Below the pieces are notes generated by a model, which saw nothing but the letters and a program-made list of their open reading frames with translations, was not told where the DNA came from and searched no databases. This document shows positions 1 through 8,870 of a stretch of 64,000 bases of DNA, in pieces. Location: assembly GCF_001425825.1 (NCBI RefSeq), contig NZ_LMDM01000048.1, positions 224,151 to 288,150 on the forward strand, in the 5' to 3' direction. Source of the stretch: Rhizobacter sp. Root1238 (lineage in GTDB: Bacteria > Pseudomonadota > Gammaproteobacteria > Burkholderiales > Burkholderiaceae_C). Positions within the stretch are counted from its first letter, which is position 1; each line of letters opens with the position of its first letter. Position numbers and translations under genes: made by a program.

Positions 1-1
1 C

Positions 2-625
2 GACGCCACCACCGCGGTCTCGTTGAGCGGTAGCCTCTCCGGCGTGATCGGCGGCGAGAGCGTCAGCCTCTTGCAGCACGGCAGCTTCGCCGACAAGAAC
101 GTCGGCACCGGCAAGACGGTGAGCTACACCAGCACGCTGTCGGGCACCGACGCAGCGAACTACCAGCTCGCTTCCAGCACCGGCACCACCACCGCCGACA
201 TCACGCCAGCCCAACTGACCATCACGGCGGCCGACGCGCTGAAGATCCAATACGCCACGCTGTGGCCGACCCGCTACTCCGTCAGCGGCCTGCTCGAAGG
301 CGATGGTCTCAGCGGCCTCACGCTGAGCAGCGCCGGCAGCCCGGCGAGAGCCGCGGCGGGTACCTATGCGATCACACCCGGTGCGGCCCTGGGGTCGGGC
401 CTGGGCAACTACGACATCGCCTATCGCGACGGGCGCTTGTCGGTGGTGCCCGCACCGATGGACTCACCCGCCTTCCAGGCGGCGCTGCAGGCCGTCCACT
501 CGACGGACCTTGGCGACAGCCCCCGCAAGAGAACGTTCCAGGACCTCCGCCTGCGTGTCCTCGACAACGGCCTGCGCCTTCCGCCGGGGGTGCAGGCAGA
601 GGGCGATCTCGCCCCCTGGCAGTGA
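2..625 (+). CDS. C-terminal end of a YDG/MBG-repeat surface or secreted protein (5' end outside window)
   Basis: The frame is open from the left edge to a TGA at 623-625, so only the last ~207 residues are visible. The first ~70 residues fit a YDG repeat: 'LSGSLSGVIGGESVSL', then 'NVGTGKTV', then 'LSGTDAANYQL', then 'TTADITPAQLTI'. The next ~80 fit an MBG_2 repeat with 'GDGLSGLTL', 'AGTYAITPG' and 'LGNYDIAYRDGRLSV'. The final ~55 residues are non-repetitive. These repeats are typical of large filamentous-hemagglutinin-like adhesins exported by two-partner secretion, where they form extended beta structure outside the cell. The N-terminal secretion domain and any partner transporter lie outside the window. 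Family assignment is good; adhesin function is inferred. Confidence 0.8.
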   Translation, partial: DATTAVSLSGSLSGVIGGESVSLLQHGSFADKNVGTGKTVSYTSTLSGTDAANYQLASSTGTTTADITPAQLTITAADALKIQYATLWPTRYSVSGLLEGDGLSGLTLSSAGSPARAAAGTYAITPGAALGSGLGNYDIAYRDGRLSVVPAPMDSPAFQAALQAVHSTDLGDSPRKRTFQDLRLRVLDNGLRLPPGVQAEGDLAPWQ

Positions 626-658
626 AGCCGTGGAAACCCTGATGCCGCGCCGCAATAC

Positions 659-676
659 CTACCATACAGTAGGTAG
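659..676. promoter_or_regulatory. Candidate TetR operator, upstream copy
   Basis: The 18-bp element CTACCATACAGTAGGTAG has inverted ends CTACC and GGTAG. It sits two bases before the ATG of the tetR gene at 679. It matches the element at 1271-1288 at 15 of 18 positions. A repressor bound here would cover the start region, which suggests autoregulation by the adjacent TetR protein. No other Shine-Dalgarno-like sequence is seen before this start except the AGG inside the site. Confidence 0.65.
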
Positions 677-678
677 CC

Positions 679-1239
679 ATGAAGACAGGAACGACCCGCG
701 AAAAGCTGTTGAACGAAGGGCTGAGAATCGTCCAGAGCAAGTCGTACGCGGGTCTCGCATTCGATGAACTGGCTGAGCGCGTGGGTATCCGCAAAGCCAG
801 CATTTATCACCACTTCGCGGACAAGGAAACATTCGGAGTCGAGATCCTCAATGCGACTTGCGAAGAAATCGGAAATTTCTTCGATTCGCAAGCCGAGCCC
901 ACGGCACGGGGCCGGCTCGTGGCCTACGTCGAATCCATGGGGGCGGTGATAGGGGCCGGCGAGCGGCTGTGCCCGGGGCTGGCGATGACAGCGAACTGGG
1001 GGGCGCTGCCAACCCGCGTGAGGTCCGGTCTCGAACGCCTGGCTGAGGTTCATTTGCAAGGTATTCGACGTATTTTCGAGAGAGGCATCGCCGATGGGTC
1101 CCTGCTTTCCAGCGCCGATTCGGAACTGCGGGCGCAGATGCTGGTATCGGCAGTGCAAGGCGCGTTGATGCTTGCACGAACGAAAAGCGATGCGAAGGTT
1201 TACAAGAACGTCATGGATCACCTGATCGCCAGCCTGTGA
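679..1239 (+). CDS. TetR/AcrR-family transcriptional regulator
   Basis: 186 residues, normal length for the family. The N-terminal helix-turn-helix is clear: 'AFDELAERVGIRKASIYHHFADKE' spans about residues 27-50, including the 'YHHF' signature of the recognition helix. The C-terminal ligand domain is of the short TetR_C type. An 18-bp dyad lies directly before the start and a second copy lies between this gene and the lipoprotein-porin pair downstream. The simplest reading is a local repressor of itself and of the porin operon. The inducer is unknown. Confidence 0.85.
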   Translation: MKTGTTREKLLNEGLRIVQSKSYAGLAFDELAERVGIRKASIYHHFADKETFGVEILNATCEEIGNFFDSQAEPTARGRLVAYVESMGAVIGAGERLCPGLAMTANWGALPTRVRSGLERLAEVHLQGIRRIFERGIADGSLLSSADSELRAQMLVSAVQGALMLARTKSDAKVYKNVMDHLIASL

Positions 1240-1270
1240 TTTTCCACGGGCTTTTTTTTGCCCAACGAGA

Positions 1271-1288
1271 CTACCAAACGGTTGGTAG
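1271..1288. promoter_or_regulatory. Candidate TetR operator, downstream copy
   Basis: CTACCAAACGGTTGGTAG is an inverted repeat with perfect 7-bp arms (CTACCAA / TTGGTAG) around 4 bp. It shares 15 of 18 positions with the element at 659-676. It lies 36 bp before the small lipoprotein ATG, where it could block transcription of the lipoprotein-porin operon. Confidence 0.7.
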
Positions 1289-1323
1289 CTTCATCAAACC
1301 ATCCACCAACAACGAGTATGAGC

Positions 1324-1467
1324 ATGAAGACCTTGATTTACCTGCTCGCAGCCATGCTGTCCGGGCTGACCGGTTGCGCCAACCTGTCCCAGAGCACGCC
1401 GGTATGCGATCCACCGAATATCCGCGCGGAGCTGGGCAATTCGGCATTGAATTGCAAGCCAACATGA
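1324..1467 (+). CDS. Small predicted lipoprotein
   Basis: 47 residues. The N-terminus is a short type II signal peptide, MKTLIYLLAAMLSGLTGC, with a lipobox LTGC, so the mature chain would be only about 30 residues anchored by its lipidated cysteine. I chose the ATG at 1324 because a weak GAG precedes it at normal spacing; the in-frame ATG at 1318 would add two residues. The TGA overlaps the ATG of the porin (ATGA), so the two are translationally coupled. Possibly a porin-associated envelope component; function not recognised. Confidence 0.6.
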   Translation: MKTLIYLLAAMLSGLTGCANLSQSTPVCDPPNIRAELGNSALNCKPT

Positions 1468-2828
1468 GAAATCAGGTGCTTCTCCGTTGCGCAGGACTGG
1501 CAGCCGCGTTGGCTGGCGGTACCAGCGATGCCACCGCGCAATCATCGCAACTCGTCATCTACGGCAACATCGACACGGCCGTCGACGCCTCGTACAAGGG
1601 CGCCGGCAGCGCCGGGTCTGCAGGGGGCCCGTCTGCTGCGCTGATATTCCCGCCCGGGAGTGCCGGCAGAAAGATCCGCGTGACGCAAAGCCTGTCGCGC
1701 ACCAATACCTTGGGCTTCAAGGGGCGCGAGGACCTGGGCGGCGGTTACGCCGCCGGCTTCGTTCTCGAATCTCAGCCAGGCAGCGATGACGGCAGCTTGT
1801 CGCAGGACGGTCGGTTCTTCGGGAAACAGGCCCACGTCGACCTGACGACACCGATGGGCGAGCTTCGCCTCGGCCGGCAATATGCCCCGATCTTCTTCAC
1901 CTTCGCCACCAATACGCCGGACGGCATGGGGGGCACCGACTTGTTCACGGCAGGCCTCGTCACCAACACCTTGCAGATTCGCCAGGACAATCAAATCAGT
2001 TACTGGGCTCGGACGGGAGGTTTCGCCTTTGCCGCATCGGCGAGCCCGAACGCAGGCGTGTCGCGAATGGTCAGTCCTGCCAGAGGAAGCACCGCATCGG
2101 CGGCGACGGGATCGATGCTGGGTGCAGCCGATGCAGGTGCGGAAACCTCGGGGTCGGAGCCGGGCGCAGGGCGGGGGCGTTCCGGCGGCTTGTTCCTGAG
2201 TTATTCGGATCCGACCTACAGCGTCAGCACGGGCTTTCATTACAACAAGTTCGGCGTGCCGGTCCTGTCCCAGGGCGGGTCGATCTTCGAGCTCGACAAG
2301 TTCTGGGGCCTGGCATTCTCCGGTAAATACCTGGTGTCGCCGGGAGGACTTTCTTTCCACGCGGTGTATCACACGGCGCGTTATCAGGACGGCGATACCC
2401 TGAATCTGCCCGGCCAGGCTCCGATCCGGATGCCAGGCGCCGGACAGCTGAAACCGAGAATCGACACCCTGGTGCTGGGCGCCCGCCTGCCCACCGGCAA
2501 CCTGGTGTGGATTGGAGAATTCGGCGAGAGCCGGTTCACGAACTTCACGCGCGGCAAGAACATCGGCGCTTTGCTCGGCGCCGACTATGAGTTCTCCAAA
2601 CGCACGGTCCTGTATTCACGGCTGGCGGTCGCGGAGGATCGCCAGAGGGACCTTCTTCCGATTCCTGGCGTGACGGCCGCCGGGCTGCGGCCGATCAACG
2701 TGGCGGGGGGCCCCGATGCCGTCCTGACCGCGCTGGGGTTGCGCGAGACGCCGGCCTTCAACGGCATCGGCATTTCCCCTGGAGGCAGGACCAGCCTTCT
2801 GGCCCTCGGCATTCGCCACAGCTTCTGA
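1464..2828 (+). CDS. Outer-membrane general porin (Burkholderiales Gram-negative porin type)
   Basis: 454 residues. A Sec signal peptide (about residues 1-25, ending near 'DATAQ') is followed by the first strand 'SQLVIYGNIDTAVDASYKG', the usual start of the OmpC-like porins of this order. The motif 'NTLGFKGREDLGGGYAAGFVLE' and 'GELRLGRQYAP' are family hallmarks. The chain ends in 'LGIRHSF', with the C-terminal phenylalanine needed for outer-membrane assembly. A Gly/Ala/Ser-rich stretch around residues 195-240 may be an unusual long loop. It would form a trimeric beta-barrel for small solutes. It follows the lipoprotein with a 4-nt overlap and is probably under the TetR operator at 1271-1288. 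Confidence 0.88.
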   Translation: MRNQVLLRCAGLAAALAGGTSDATAQSSQLVIYGNIDTAVDASYKGAGSAGSAGGPSAALIFPPGSAGRKIRVTQSLSRTNTLGFKGREDLGGGYAAGFVLESQPGSDDGSLSQDGRFFGKQAHVDLTTPMGELRLGRQYAPIFFTFATNTPDGMGGTDLFTAGLVTNTLQIRQDNQISYWARTGGFAFAASASPNAGVSRMVSPARGSTASAATGSMLGAADAGAETSGSEPGAGRGRSGGLFLSYSDPTYSVSTGFHYNKFGVPVLSQGGSIFELDKFWGLAFSGKYLVSPGGLSFHAVYHTARYQDGDTLNLPGQAPIRMPGAGQLKPRIDTLVLGARLPTGNLVWIGEFGESRFTNFTRGKNIGALLGADYEFSKRTVLYSRLAVAEDRQRDLLPIPGVTAAGLRPINVAGGPDAVLTALGLRETPAFNGIGISPGGRTSLLALGIRHSF

Positions 2829-2958
2829 CCGGGTGCGCGGTGCGGTGCCGGAGCCGCACCGGTGCAACAGGTGCAGCCAACTGTTTCGCTTCTGGCGTTG
2901 TCGGCGACCTTGCATGACAGTTCCTTCGCGCCACCAAGGCGCGCACAAGGGGGACACC

Positions 2959-3963
2959 ATGCAATCGCCAGACACGACGGAACGCCGCCACCTCAAGACG
3001 CTGCTGATCGGCAGCCTGCTGGCCGCAGCGCCTCTGATGGCCGCGGCCCAGGGCAACTACCAGCAGCAGCACACCGGCCAAGGCACCTTCTACGGATACG
3101 GCGGCGGCGGCAACTGCTCCTTCCCCCAACCCACCGGCATCCTCACCGCGGCCATGAACACGGCCGACTACAACACCGCCCAGGCCTGCGGTGCGTGCAT
3201 CGAGGTGACGAACCTGAACACGCAACAGTCGACCGTCGTGCGGGTGGACGACCGCTGCCCCGAGTGCGCACCCGGTGACGTGGACCTGTCGCAGGAGGCC
3301 TTCGCGAAGATCTCGCCGCTGGGGGCCGGGCGCATTCCGATCAGCTGGAAGTACGTCTCGTGCACGCCGCCGGCGGCGAAGCTGTACTTCAAGGAAGGCT
3401 CCAGCCAGTGGTGGGCCGGCGTGCAGGTGCGCGACCACCGCGGCCCGGTCGCGTCGCTCGGCTACCGGGCCAGCGGCAGCGGCGGCACGTTCACGTCGCT
3501 CGGCCGCGAGATGTACAACTACTTCATCGCCCCCAGCGGCATGGGTGCGGGGCCGTACGACATCCAGGTCACCGACGTGTTCGGCCAGCAGATCACGGCG
3601 ACGGGCGTGGCGCTGGCGGTCACGACGGAGATCGATCTCGGCCTGCAGTTCCCGCAGGTCCTGCCATCCCCCGGCAGTCCATCAGGCGGAGGCGGGAACA
3701 CCGGTGGCGCCGTGCCTGCCACGACAGCCATCGGCGTGGACAACGACTGGGGCCAGGGCTATTGCAGCACCGTCACCGTGACCAACCCGAACCCGACGCC
3801 GTTGACCTGGACCGTGTCGTTCCCCGTCGCCGGCACGACCTACACATCGTGGAATGCCGCCGTGTCGCAAAGCGGCGGCACCGTCACGGCGAGCGGCGTG
3901 TCGTGGAACCAGGTGCTGCAGGCGGGGGCGAGCACGTCGTTCGGGTTCTGCGCCAATCGCTGA
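2959..3963 (+). CDS. Bacterial expansin-like protein with C-terminal CBM2 module
   Basis: 334 residues with a Sec signal peptide (1-31, 'LLAAAPLMAAAQ'). Residues ~38-135 form the six-stranded double-psi barrel domain: 'TGQGTFYGYG' carries the conserved Thr, and 'VRVDDRCPECAPGDVDLS' carries the two conserved Asp residues. Residues ~136-228 match the expansin beta-sandwich domain. A Gly/Ser/Pro linker (~235-252) leads to a CBM2-like cellulose-binding module (~255-334) with 'SWNAAV', 'VSWNQVL' and terminal 'SFGFCANR'. Expansins loosen cellulose networks without hydrolysis. A good ribosome site (aagggggaca) precedes the ATG. It stands alone, with no cellulase nearby, so a role in plant surface colonisation or cellulose-rich biofilm is only inferred. 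Confidence 0.88.
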   Translation: MQSPDTTERRHLKTLLIGSLLAAAPLMAAAQGNYQQQHTGQGTFYGYGGGGNCSFPQPTGILTAAMNTADYNTAQACGACIEVTNLNTQQSTVVRVDDRCPECAPGDVDLSQEAFAKISPLGAGRIPISWKYVSCTPPAAKLYFKEGSSQWWAGVQVRDHRGPVASLGYRASGSGGTFTSLGREMYNYFIAPSGMGAGPYDIQVTDVFGQQITATGVALAVTTEIDLGLQFPQVLPSPGSPSGGGGNTGGAVPATTAIGVDNDWGQGYCSTVTVTNPNPTPLTWTVSFPVAGTTYTSWNAAVSQSGGTVTASGVSWNQVLQAGASTSFGFCANR

Positions 3964-4011
3964 GAGCGTGCCGGCGGCCCGCGGCGGCGCGCTCGAATTC
4001 ACCGCGGCCGC

Positions 4012-4965
4012 TCAGGCGGCCAGCAAGCGCCCCTTCGCCGCCGCATATTCAGCGCCCAGCCGCTCGACCAGCACCCGCGTCGGCAGCACCTTGTCGATCG
4101 CGCCGATGCCCTGCCCGCAACCCCAGATGTCCTTCCAGGCCTTGCGCGCATCGCCGCCGAAATTCATCTTGCTCGGGTCGCTCTCCGGCAGGTTGTCGGG
4201 GTCGAGCCCGGCCTTCACGATCGAGCCCTTCAGGTAGTTGCCGTGCACGCCGGTGAAGAGGTTGCTGTAGACGATGTCGTCGCTGTTGCTGCCGACGATC
4301 ATCTGCTTGTAGTCGTCGCTCGCGCGCGCCTCGTCGGTCGCGATGAAGGCCGAGCCGATGTAGGCCAGGTCGGCACCCATCGCCTGCGCCGCGAGGATCG
4401 CGTCGCCGCTCGCGATCGAGCCGCTCAGCGCGAGCGGGCCGTCGAACCACTGGCGGATCTCCTGCACCAGCGCGAACGGGCTCTTCACGCCGGCATGGCC
4501 GCCGGCACCGGCCGCCACCGCCACCAGGCCGTCGGCGCCCTTCTCGATCGCCTTCTTCGCGAAGAAGTTGTTGATGACGTCGTGCAGCACGATGCCGCCC
4601 CAGGCATGCACCGCGTCATTCACGTCGGTGCGCGCACCGAGCGAGGTGATGACGATCGGCACCTTGTACTTCGCGCACAGCGCCATGTCGTGCTCGAGCC
4701 GGTCGTTGCTCTTGTGCACGATCTGGTTGATCGCGAACGGCGCGGCCGGGCGTTCCGGGTGCGCGCGGTCGTGCGCGGCCAACGTCTCGGTGATCTCGGC
4801 CAGCCAGTCGTCGAGCAGTTCGGCCGGGCGCGCATTGAGCGCCGGCATCGCGCCGACGATGCCGGCCTTGCACTGCTCGATCACGAGCTTCGGGTTGCTG
4901 ATGATGAACAGCGGCGAGCCGATCACCGGCAGCGGCAGGTTCTGCAGAACGGGCGGAAGCGACAA
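4012..4965 (-). CDS. Nitronate monooxygenase / 2-nitropropane dioxygenase-family flavoprotein
   Basis: 317 residues, a FMN-binding TIM barrel. Recognisable pieces are 'PVIGSPLFIISNPKLV' at the start, 'GIVGAMPALN', 'HAWGGIVLHDV', the FMN-phosphate region 'ADGLVAVAAGAGGHAG', and 'PLALSGSIASGDAILAAQAMGADLAYIGSAF'. Family members oxidise nitronates or act as NAD(P)H:flavin oxidoreductases; the substrate cannot be told from sequence. It starts 34 nt after the acyl-CoA dehydrogenase stop on the same strand, so both are probably one operon. A related flavoprotein next to an acyl-CoA dehydrogenase suggests a catabolic role. Confidence 0.82.
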   Translation of the reverse strand: MSLPPVLQNLPLPVIGSPLFIISNPKLVIEQCKAGIVGAMPALNARPAELLDDWLAEITETLAAHDRAHPERPAAPFAINQIVHKSNDRLEHDMALCAKYKVPIVITSLGARTDVNDAVHAWGGIVLHDVINNFFAKKAIEKGADGLVAVAAGAGGHAGVKSPFALVQEIRQWFDGPLALSGSIASGDAILAAQAMGADLAYIGSAFIATDEARASDDYKQMIVGSNSDDIVYSNLFTGVHGNYLKGSIVKAGLDPDNLPESDPSKMNFGGDARKAWKDIWGCGQGIGAIDKVLPTRVLVERLGAEYAAAKGRLLAA

Positions 4966-4999
4966 GGCAGGTCTCCGGTGGTCTTGTGGTCGTGATCGA

Positions 5000-6793
5000 T
5001 CAGAACGCGTCCATCGGCAGCGCCATCACGCTGTCGGCACCCTCGAGGATCGCGTCGCGCTGGCCGGGCACGCGGCTCAGGAGGTGCTCGGCGTAGAAGC
5101 GCGCGGTGGACAGCTTGGCGTTCAGGAAGCCCGCATCGCCCTCGCCCGCCTTCAGCTGCGTCTCGGCCACCAGCAGCGCGCGCGCGAGTTGCCAGCCGGC
5201 CATCAGGTTGCCGGCCAGCATCAGGTACGGCACCGAGCCGGCGAACACCGCGTTCGGGTGCGCCTTGGTCGAGCCGGCGACGAACTCGACCACCTGCACG
5301 AAGGCCCCGCGGGCCGCGGCCAGGTGCTTGCGCACCGCGCGGGCGGCCGCGCTGTCGCGGGTGGCGAGCTCGGCCTCGGTCTTCTCGATCTGCGCGGCAA
5401 TCGCCTTCGCGGTCTGGCCGCCGTCGCGCGCCGTCTTGCGGCCGACCAGGTCGTTCGCCTGGATCGCGGTCGTGCCTTCGTAGATGGTCAGGATCTTCGC
5501 GTCGCGGTAGTACTGCGCCGCACCGGTCTCCTCGATGAAGCCCATGCCGCCGTGCACCTGCACACCCAGGCTGGTCACCTCCAGGCTCATCTCGGTGCTG
5601 TAGCCCTTCACCAGCGGCACCATGAACTCGTAGAAGGCCTGGTTCTGCTTGCGCACCCCGGCATCCGGGTGCGCATGCGCCGCGTCGTAAGCCGCCGCGG
5701 CCGTCAGCGCCATCGCACGGCAGCCTTCGGTCAGCGCACGCATCGTCATCAGCATGCGGCGCACGTCGGGGTGGTGGATGATGCTGGCGCTGCCGGCCAC
5801 CGAGCCGTCGACCGGGCGCGACTGCACGCGGTCCTTCGCATAGGCCACCGCCTTCTGGTAGGCCCGCTCGGCCACCGCGATGCCCTGCATGCCCACCGCA
5901 TAGCGCGCGGCGTTCATCATGATGAACATGTACTCCAGGCCGCGGTTCTCCTGGCCGATGAGTTGCCCGACGGCGCCGCCGTGGTCGCCGAACTGCAGCA
6001 CCGCGGTCGGGCTGGCCTTGATGCCCAGCTTGTGCTCGATGCTGACGCAATGCGCATCGTTGCGCGCACCGAGCGAGCCGTCGGCGTTGACCATGAACTT
6101 CGGCACCAGGAACAGGCTGATGCCCTTCACGCCCTCCGGCGCACCGACCACGCGGGCCAGCACCAGGTGGACGATGTTGCCCGCCATGTCGTGCTCGCCG
6201 TAGGTGATGAAGATCTTGGTGCCGAAGATCTTGTACGTGCCGTCGGGCTGCGGCTCGGCGCGCGTGCGCACCAGCGCCAGGTCGGAGCCCGCCTGCGGCT
6301 CGGTCAGGTTCATCGTGCCGGTCCATTCGCCGGAGATCATCTTCGGCAGGAACAGCGCCTGCTGCTCCGGCGTGCCGGCCGTCAGCAGCGCCTCGATCGC
6401 GCCATCGGTCAGCAGCGGGCACAGCGCGAAGCTCATGTTGGCGCTGTTGATCATCTCGATGCAGGCCGCGCCGATGGTCTTCGGCAGGTTCTGCCCGCCG
6501 AAATCCGACGGGTGCTGCAGCCCCTGCCAGCCGCCCTCGGCGAACTGGCGGAAGGCCTGCTTGAAGCCCGGCGTCGTCGTGACCTGACCGTCCTTCCACG
6601 ACGACGGGTTCTTGTCGCCCTCGAAGTTCAGCGGCGCGAGCACCTCCTGGTTGAAGCGCGCGCATTCCTCGAGCACCGCCTGCGCCGTCTCCAGCCCGGC
6701 GTCTTCGAAGCCGGGCAGTTGCGCAACGGCTTCCAGGCCGGCCAGTTCCTTCATGCAGAACAGCATGTCCTTCACAGGCGCGATGTAGCTCAT
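5000..6793 (-). CDS. Acyl-CoA dehydrogenase, long form (DmdC/AcdA-like)
   Basis: 597 residues, longer than the usual ~380 because of a C-terminal extension domain, as in 3-methylmercaptopropionyl-CoA dehydrogenase-like enzymes. Motifs seen are 'MNLTEPQAGSDLALVRTRA' (flavin/substrate contact), 'GTKIFITYGEH', 'HKLGIKASPTAVLQFGD', 'VHGGMGFIEETGAAQYYRDAKILTIYEGTTAIQANDLVGRK' (split here only for description; it carries the family's C-terminal signature). The enzyme introduces a double bond into an acyl-CoA and passes electrons to ETF, encoded just upstream on the same strand. The preferred acyl chain cannot be predicted. Confidence 0.9.
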   Translation of the reverse strand: MSYIAPVKDMLFCMKELAGLEAVAQLPGFEDAGLETAQAVLEECARFNQEVLAPLNFEGDKNPSSWKDGQVTTTPGFKQAFRQFAEGGWQGLQHPSDFGGQNLPKTIGAACIEMINSANMSFALCPLLTDGAIEALLTAGTPEQQALFLPKMISGEWTGTMNLTEPQAGSDLALVRTRAEPQPDGTYKIFGTKIFITYGEHDMAGNIVHLVLARVVGAPEGVKGISLFLVPKFMVNADGSLGARNDAHCVSIEHKLGIKASPTAVLQFGDHGGAVGQLIGQENRGLEYMFIMMNAARYAVGMQGIAVAERAYQKAVAYAKDRVQSRPVDGSVAGSASIIHHPDVRRMLMTMRALTEGCRAMALTAAAAYDAAHAHPDAGVRKQNQAFYEFMVPLVKGYSTEMSLEVTSLGVQVHGGMGFIEETGAAQYYRDAKILTIYEGTTAIQANDLVGRKTARDGGQTAKAIAAQIEKTEAELATRDSAAARAVRKHLAAARGAFVQVVEFVAGSTKAHPNAVFAGSVPYLMLAGNLMAGWQLARALLVAETQLKAGEGDAGFLNAKLSTARFYAEHLLSRVPGQRDAILEGADSVMALPMDAF

Positions 6794-6926
6794 GACAACC
6801 CCTCGTCCGATGAATACATCAGCCGATCCCCCGAGGGGATGCCGGCCGGCTTGGGAGCGGCCCGGCGCTCGGCCGGCCGCGCGTTCAACGGCATTGACAT
6901 GCGTGTCTCCTGGTTGTTGTGGGCAT

Positions 6927-6966
6927 GAAAAAGCCCGTTGCTGCGCGTGTCGAGCGAACGGGCTTG
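6927..6966 (-). terminator. Rho-independent terminator of the etfBA operon
   Basis: Read on the minus strand, a perfect 9-bp stem AAGCCCGTT / AACGGGCTT (plus-strand 6931-6939 and 6957-6965) is followed by a T tract. It lies 20 nt past the etfA stop and separates etfBA from the acyl-CoA dehydrogenase gene, which must then have its own promoter between about 6794 and 6927. Confidence 0.75.
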
Positions 6967-6985
6967 CGGTGCGGCGCCGGCCGGC

Positions 6986-7918
6986 TTACAGGGCCTTGAC
7001 CAGCTCCGGCACGGCGGTGAACAGGTCGGCTTCGAGGCCGTAGTCGGCCACGCTGAAGATCGGCGCCTCGGGGTCCTTGTTGATCGCGACGATCACCTTC
7101 GAATCCTTCATGCCGGCCAGGTGCTGGATCGCGCCGGAGATGCCGGCGGCGATGTACAGCTGCGGCGCGACGATCTTGCCGGTCTGGCCGACCTGCCAGT
7201 CGTTCGGCGCGTAGCCGGCATCCACCGCGGCGCGGCTCGCACCGAGCGCGGCGCCGAGCTTGTCGGCCAGCGGCGTCAGCACCTCGTTGAACTTGTCGCT
7301 GGAGCCGAGCGCGCGGCCGCCCGAGACGATGATCTTCGCGGCGGTCAGCTCGGGGCGGTCGTTCTTCGCGATCTCGGAACCGACGAAGCTGCTCTTGCCG
7401 TTGTCGGCCGCGGCGGTCGTGCTCTCGACCGCGGCCGAACCGCCGCTGGCGGCGGCCGGGTCGAAGCCGGTCGTGCGCACCGTCAGCACCTTGACCTTGT
7501 CGCTGCTCTGCACGGTGGCGATCGCGTTGCCGGCGTAGATCGGGCGCTCGAAGGTGTCGGGGCTGTCGACCTTGGTGATGTCGCTGACCTGCGCGACATC
7601 GAGCTTCGCCGCCACGCGCGGCGCGATGTTCTTGCCGCTCGCGGTGGCGGGGAACAGGATGTGGCTGTAGGCGGAGGCCACGGCCAGCACCTGCGCCGCG
7701 ACGTTCTCGGCCAGGCCGTGCGCGAACTGCGGGCCGTCGGCATGCAGCACCTTGGCGACGCCGGCGATCTGCGCGGCGGCCTGCGCGGCCCCCGCGGCAT
7801 TGCTGCCGGCGACGAGCACGTGCACCTCGCCGCCGCACTGGGCCGCGGCGGTCACGGTGTTGAGGGTGGCGCCCTTGATCGAGGCGTTGTCGTGTTCAGC
7901 AACTACGAGTGCGGTCAT
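6986..7918 (-). CDS. etfA: Electron transfer flavoprotein alpha subunit
   Basis: 310 residues, the expected length. The N-terminal domain begins '[11 protein letters not shown]'. The C-terminal FAD-binding domain carries '[15 protein letters not shown]', '[63 protein letters not shown]' in pieces typical of EtfA. ETF collects electrons from acyl-CoA dehydrogenases in the cytoplasm and hands them to ETF:ubiquinone oxidoreductase. It follows etfB by 2 nt and is closed by the terminator at 6927-6966. Confidence 0.95.
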   Translation of the reverse strand: MTALVVAEHDNASIKGATLNTVTAAAQCGGEVHVLVAGSNAAGAAQAAAQIAGVAKVLHADGPQFAHGLAENVAAQVLAVASAYSHILFPATASGKNIAPRVAAKLDVAQVSDITKVDSPDTFERPIYAGNAIATVQSSDKVKVLTVRTTGFDPAAASGGSAAVESTTAAADNGKSSFVGSEIAKNDRPELTAAKIIVSGGRALGSSDKFNEVLTPLADKLGAALGASRAAVDAGYAPNDWQVGQTGKIVAPQLYIAAGISGAIQHLAGMKDSKVIVAINKDPEAPIFSVADYGLEADLFTAVPELVKAL

Positions 7919-7920
7919 GA

Positions 7921-8670
7921 TCAGATCACCTTGGCTTCGGTCTTGAGCTTGGAGACGAGGGTGGCCACGTCGGCCACCTTGATGCCGGCGCTGCGCTTCG
8001 GCGGCTCGCTCACCTTCAGCGTCTTCAGGCGCGACGTCACGTCGACACCCAGGTCGGCCGGCTTCAGCACCTCGAGCGTCTTCTTCTTCGCCTTCATGAT
8101 GTTGGGCAGCGTCACGTAGCGCGGCTCATTGAGGCGCAGGTCGGTGGTGACTATGGCCGGCAGCGTGACCTTCAGCGTCTCGAGGCCGCCATCGACCTCG
8201 CGCGTGACGGTCGCGGCGCCATCGGCGATCTCGACCTTGCTCGCGAACGTGGCCTGCGGCAGGTCGGCCAGCGCGGCCAGCATCTGCCCGGTCTGGTTGC
8301 AGTCGTCGTCGATCGCCTGCTTGCCGAGGATCACCAGCCCCGGCTGCTCCTTGTCGACCAGCGCCTTCAGCAGCTTGGCCACCGCCAGCGGCTGCAGCTC
8401 TTCGGTGGTCTCGACGAGGATCGCGCGATCGGCGCCGATCGCCATCGCGGTGCGCAGCGTCTCCTGGCACTGCGTGACGCCGAGCGAGACGGCGATGACC
8501 TCGGTCACCGCGCCCTTCTCCTTCAAGCGGACCGCTTCTTCGACGGCGATCTCGTCGAACGGGTTCATGCTCATCTTGACATTGGCGATGTCCACGCCGC
8601 TGCCATCGCTCTTCACCCGCACCTTGACGTTGTAGTCCACAACGCGCTTGACCGCGACCAATACCTTCAT
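7921..8670 (-). CDS. etfB: Electron transfer flavoprotein beta subunit
   Basis: 249 residues. The start '[20 protein letters not shown]' and '[21 protein letters not shown]' are textbook EtfB, and '[21 protein letters not shown]' is the AMP-site loop. I chose ATG 8670, which has AGGAG at good spacing, over the in-frame GTG two codons upstream. It forms the ETF heterodimer with EtfA, and the first gene of the etfBA operon. The acyl-CoA dehydrogenase downstream is a probable electron donor. Confidence 0.95.
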   Translation of the reverse strand: MKVLVAVKRVVDYNVKVRVKSDGSGVDIANVKMSMNPFDEIAVEEAVRLKEKGAVTEVIAVSLGVTQCQETLRTAMAIGADRAILVETTEELQPLAVAKLLKALVDKEQPGLVILGKQAIDDDCNQTGQMLAALADLPQATFASKVEIADGAATVTREVDGGLETLKVTLPAIVTTDLRLNEPRYVTLPNIMKAKKKTLEVLKPADLGVDVTSRLKTLKVSEPPKRSAGIKVADVATLVSKLKTEAKVI

Positions 8671-8870
8671 TCGCACGCTCCTGATGACTCTGAAAGGGTT
8701 GATCGATTCTAGTGGCGGGGCCTTGGAGCCCCCGCGTGCCGCACCGGGGGAGACCCTGCTGCGGCATCGAAATAGAACGATCGTGCTTTTTTGATTCTCG
8801 CACAGGTCGGGGCAGTTTCGGCGTCGCCTGCGAGACGTTCGCGTCGAATGCGTTGCTAGACTGCGCCGCC

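Noticed and set aside
1248-1263. Terminator after the first tetR gene (GGGC, eight T, GCCC)
   Set aside because: The T run would be in the loop and not after the stem, and the stem is only 4 bp.
1236-1463. Longer start for the porin
   Set aside because: The frame is open upstream, but it would place non-signal sequence before a clear signal peptide and overlap the lipoprotein and its operator. ATG 1464 is kept.
5000-6793. A very long open frame on the plus strand opposite the acyl-CoA dehydrogenase
   Set aside because: The minus strand encodes a full enzyme with all family motifs. The plus-strand frame is a by-product of GC-rich codon use and shows only low-complexity Arg/Ala/His-rich sequence.
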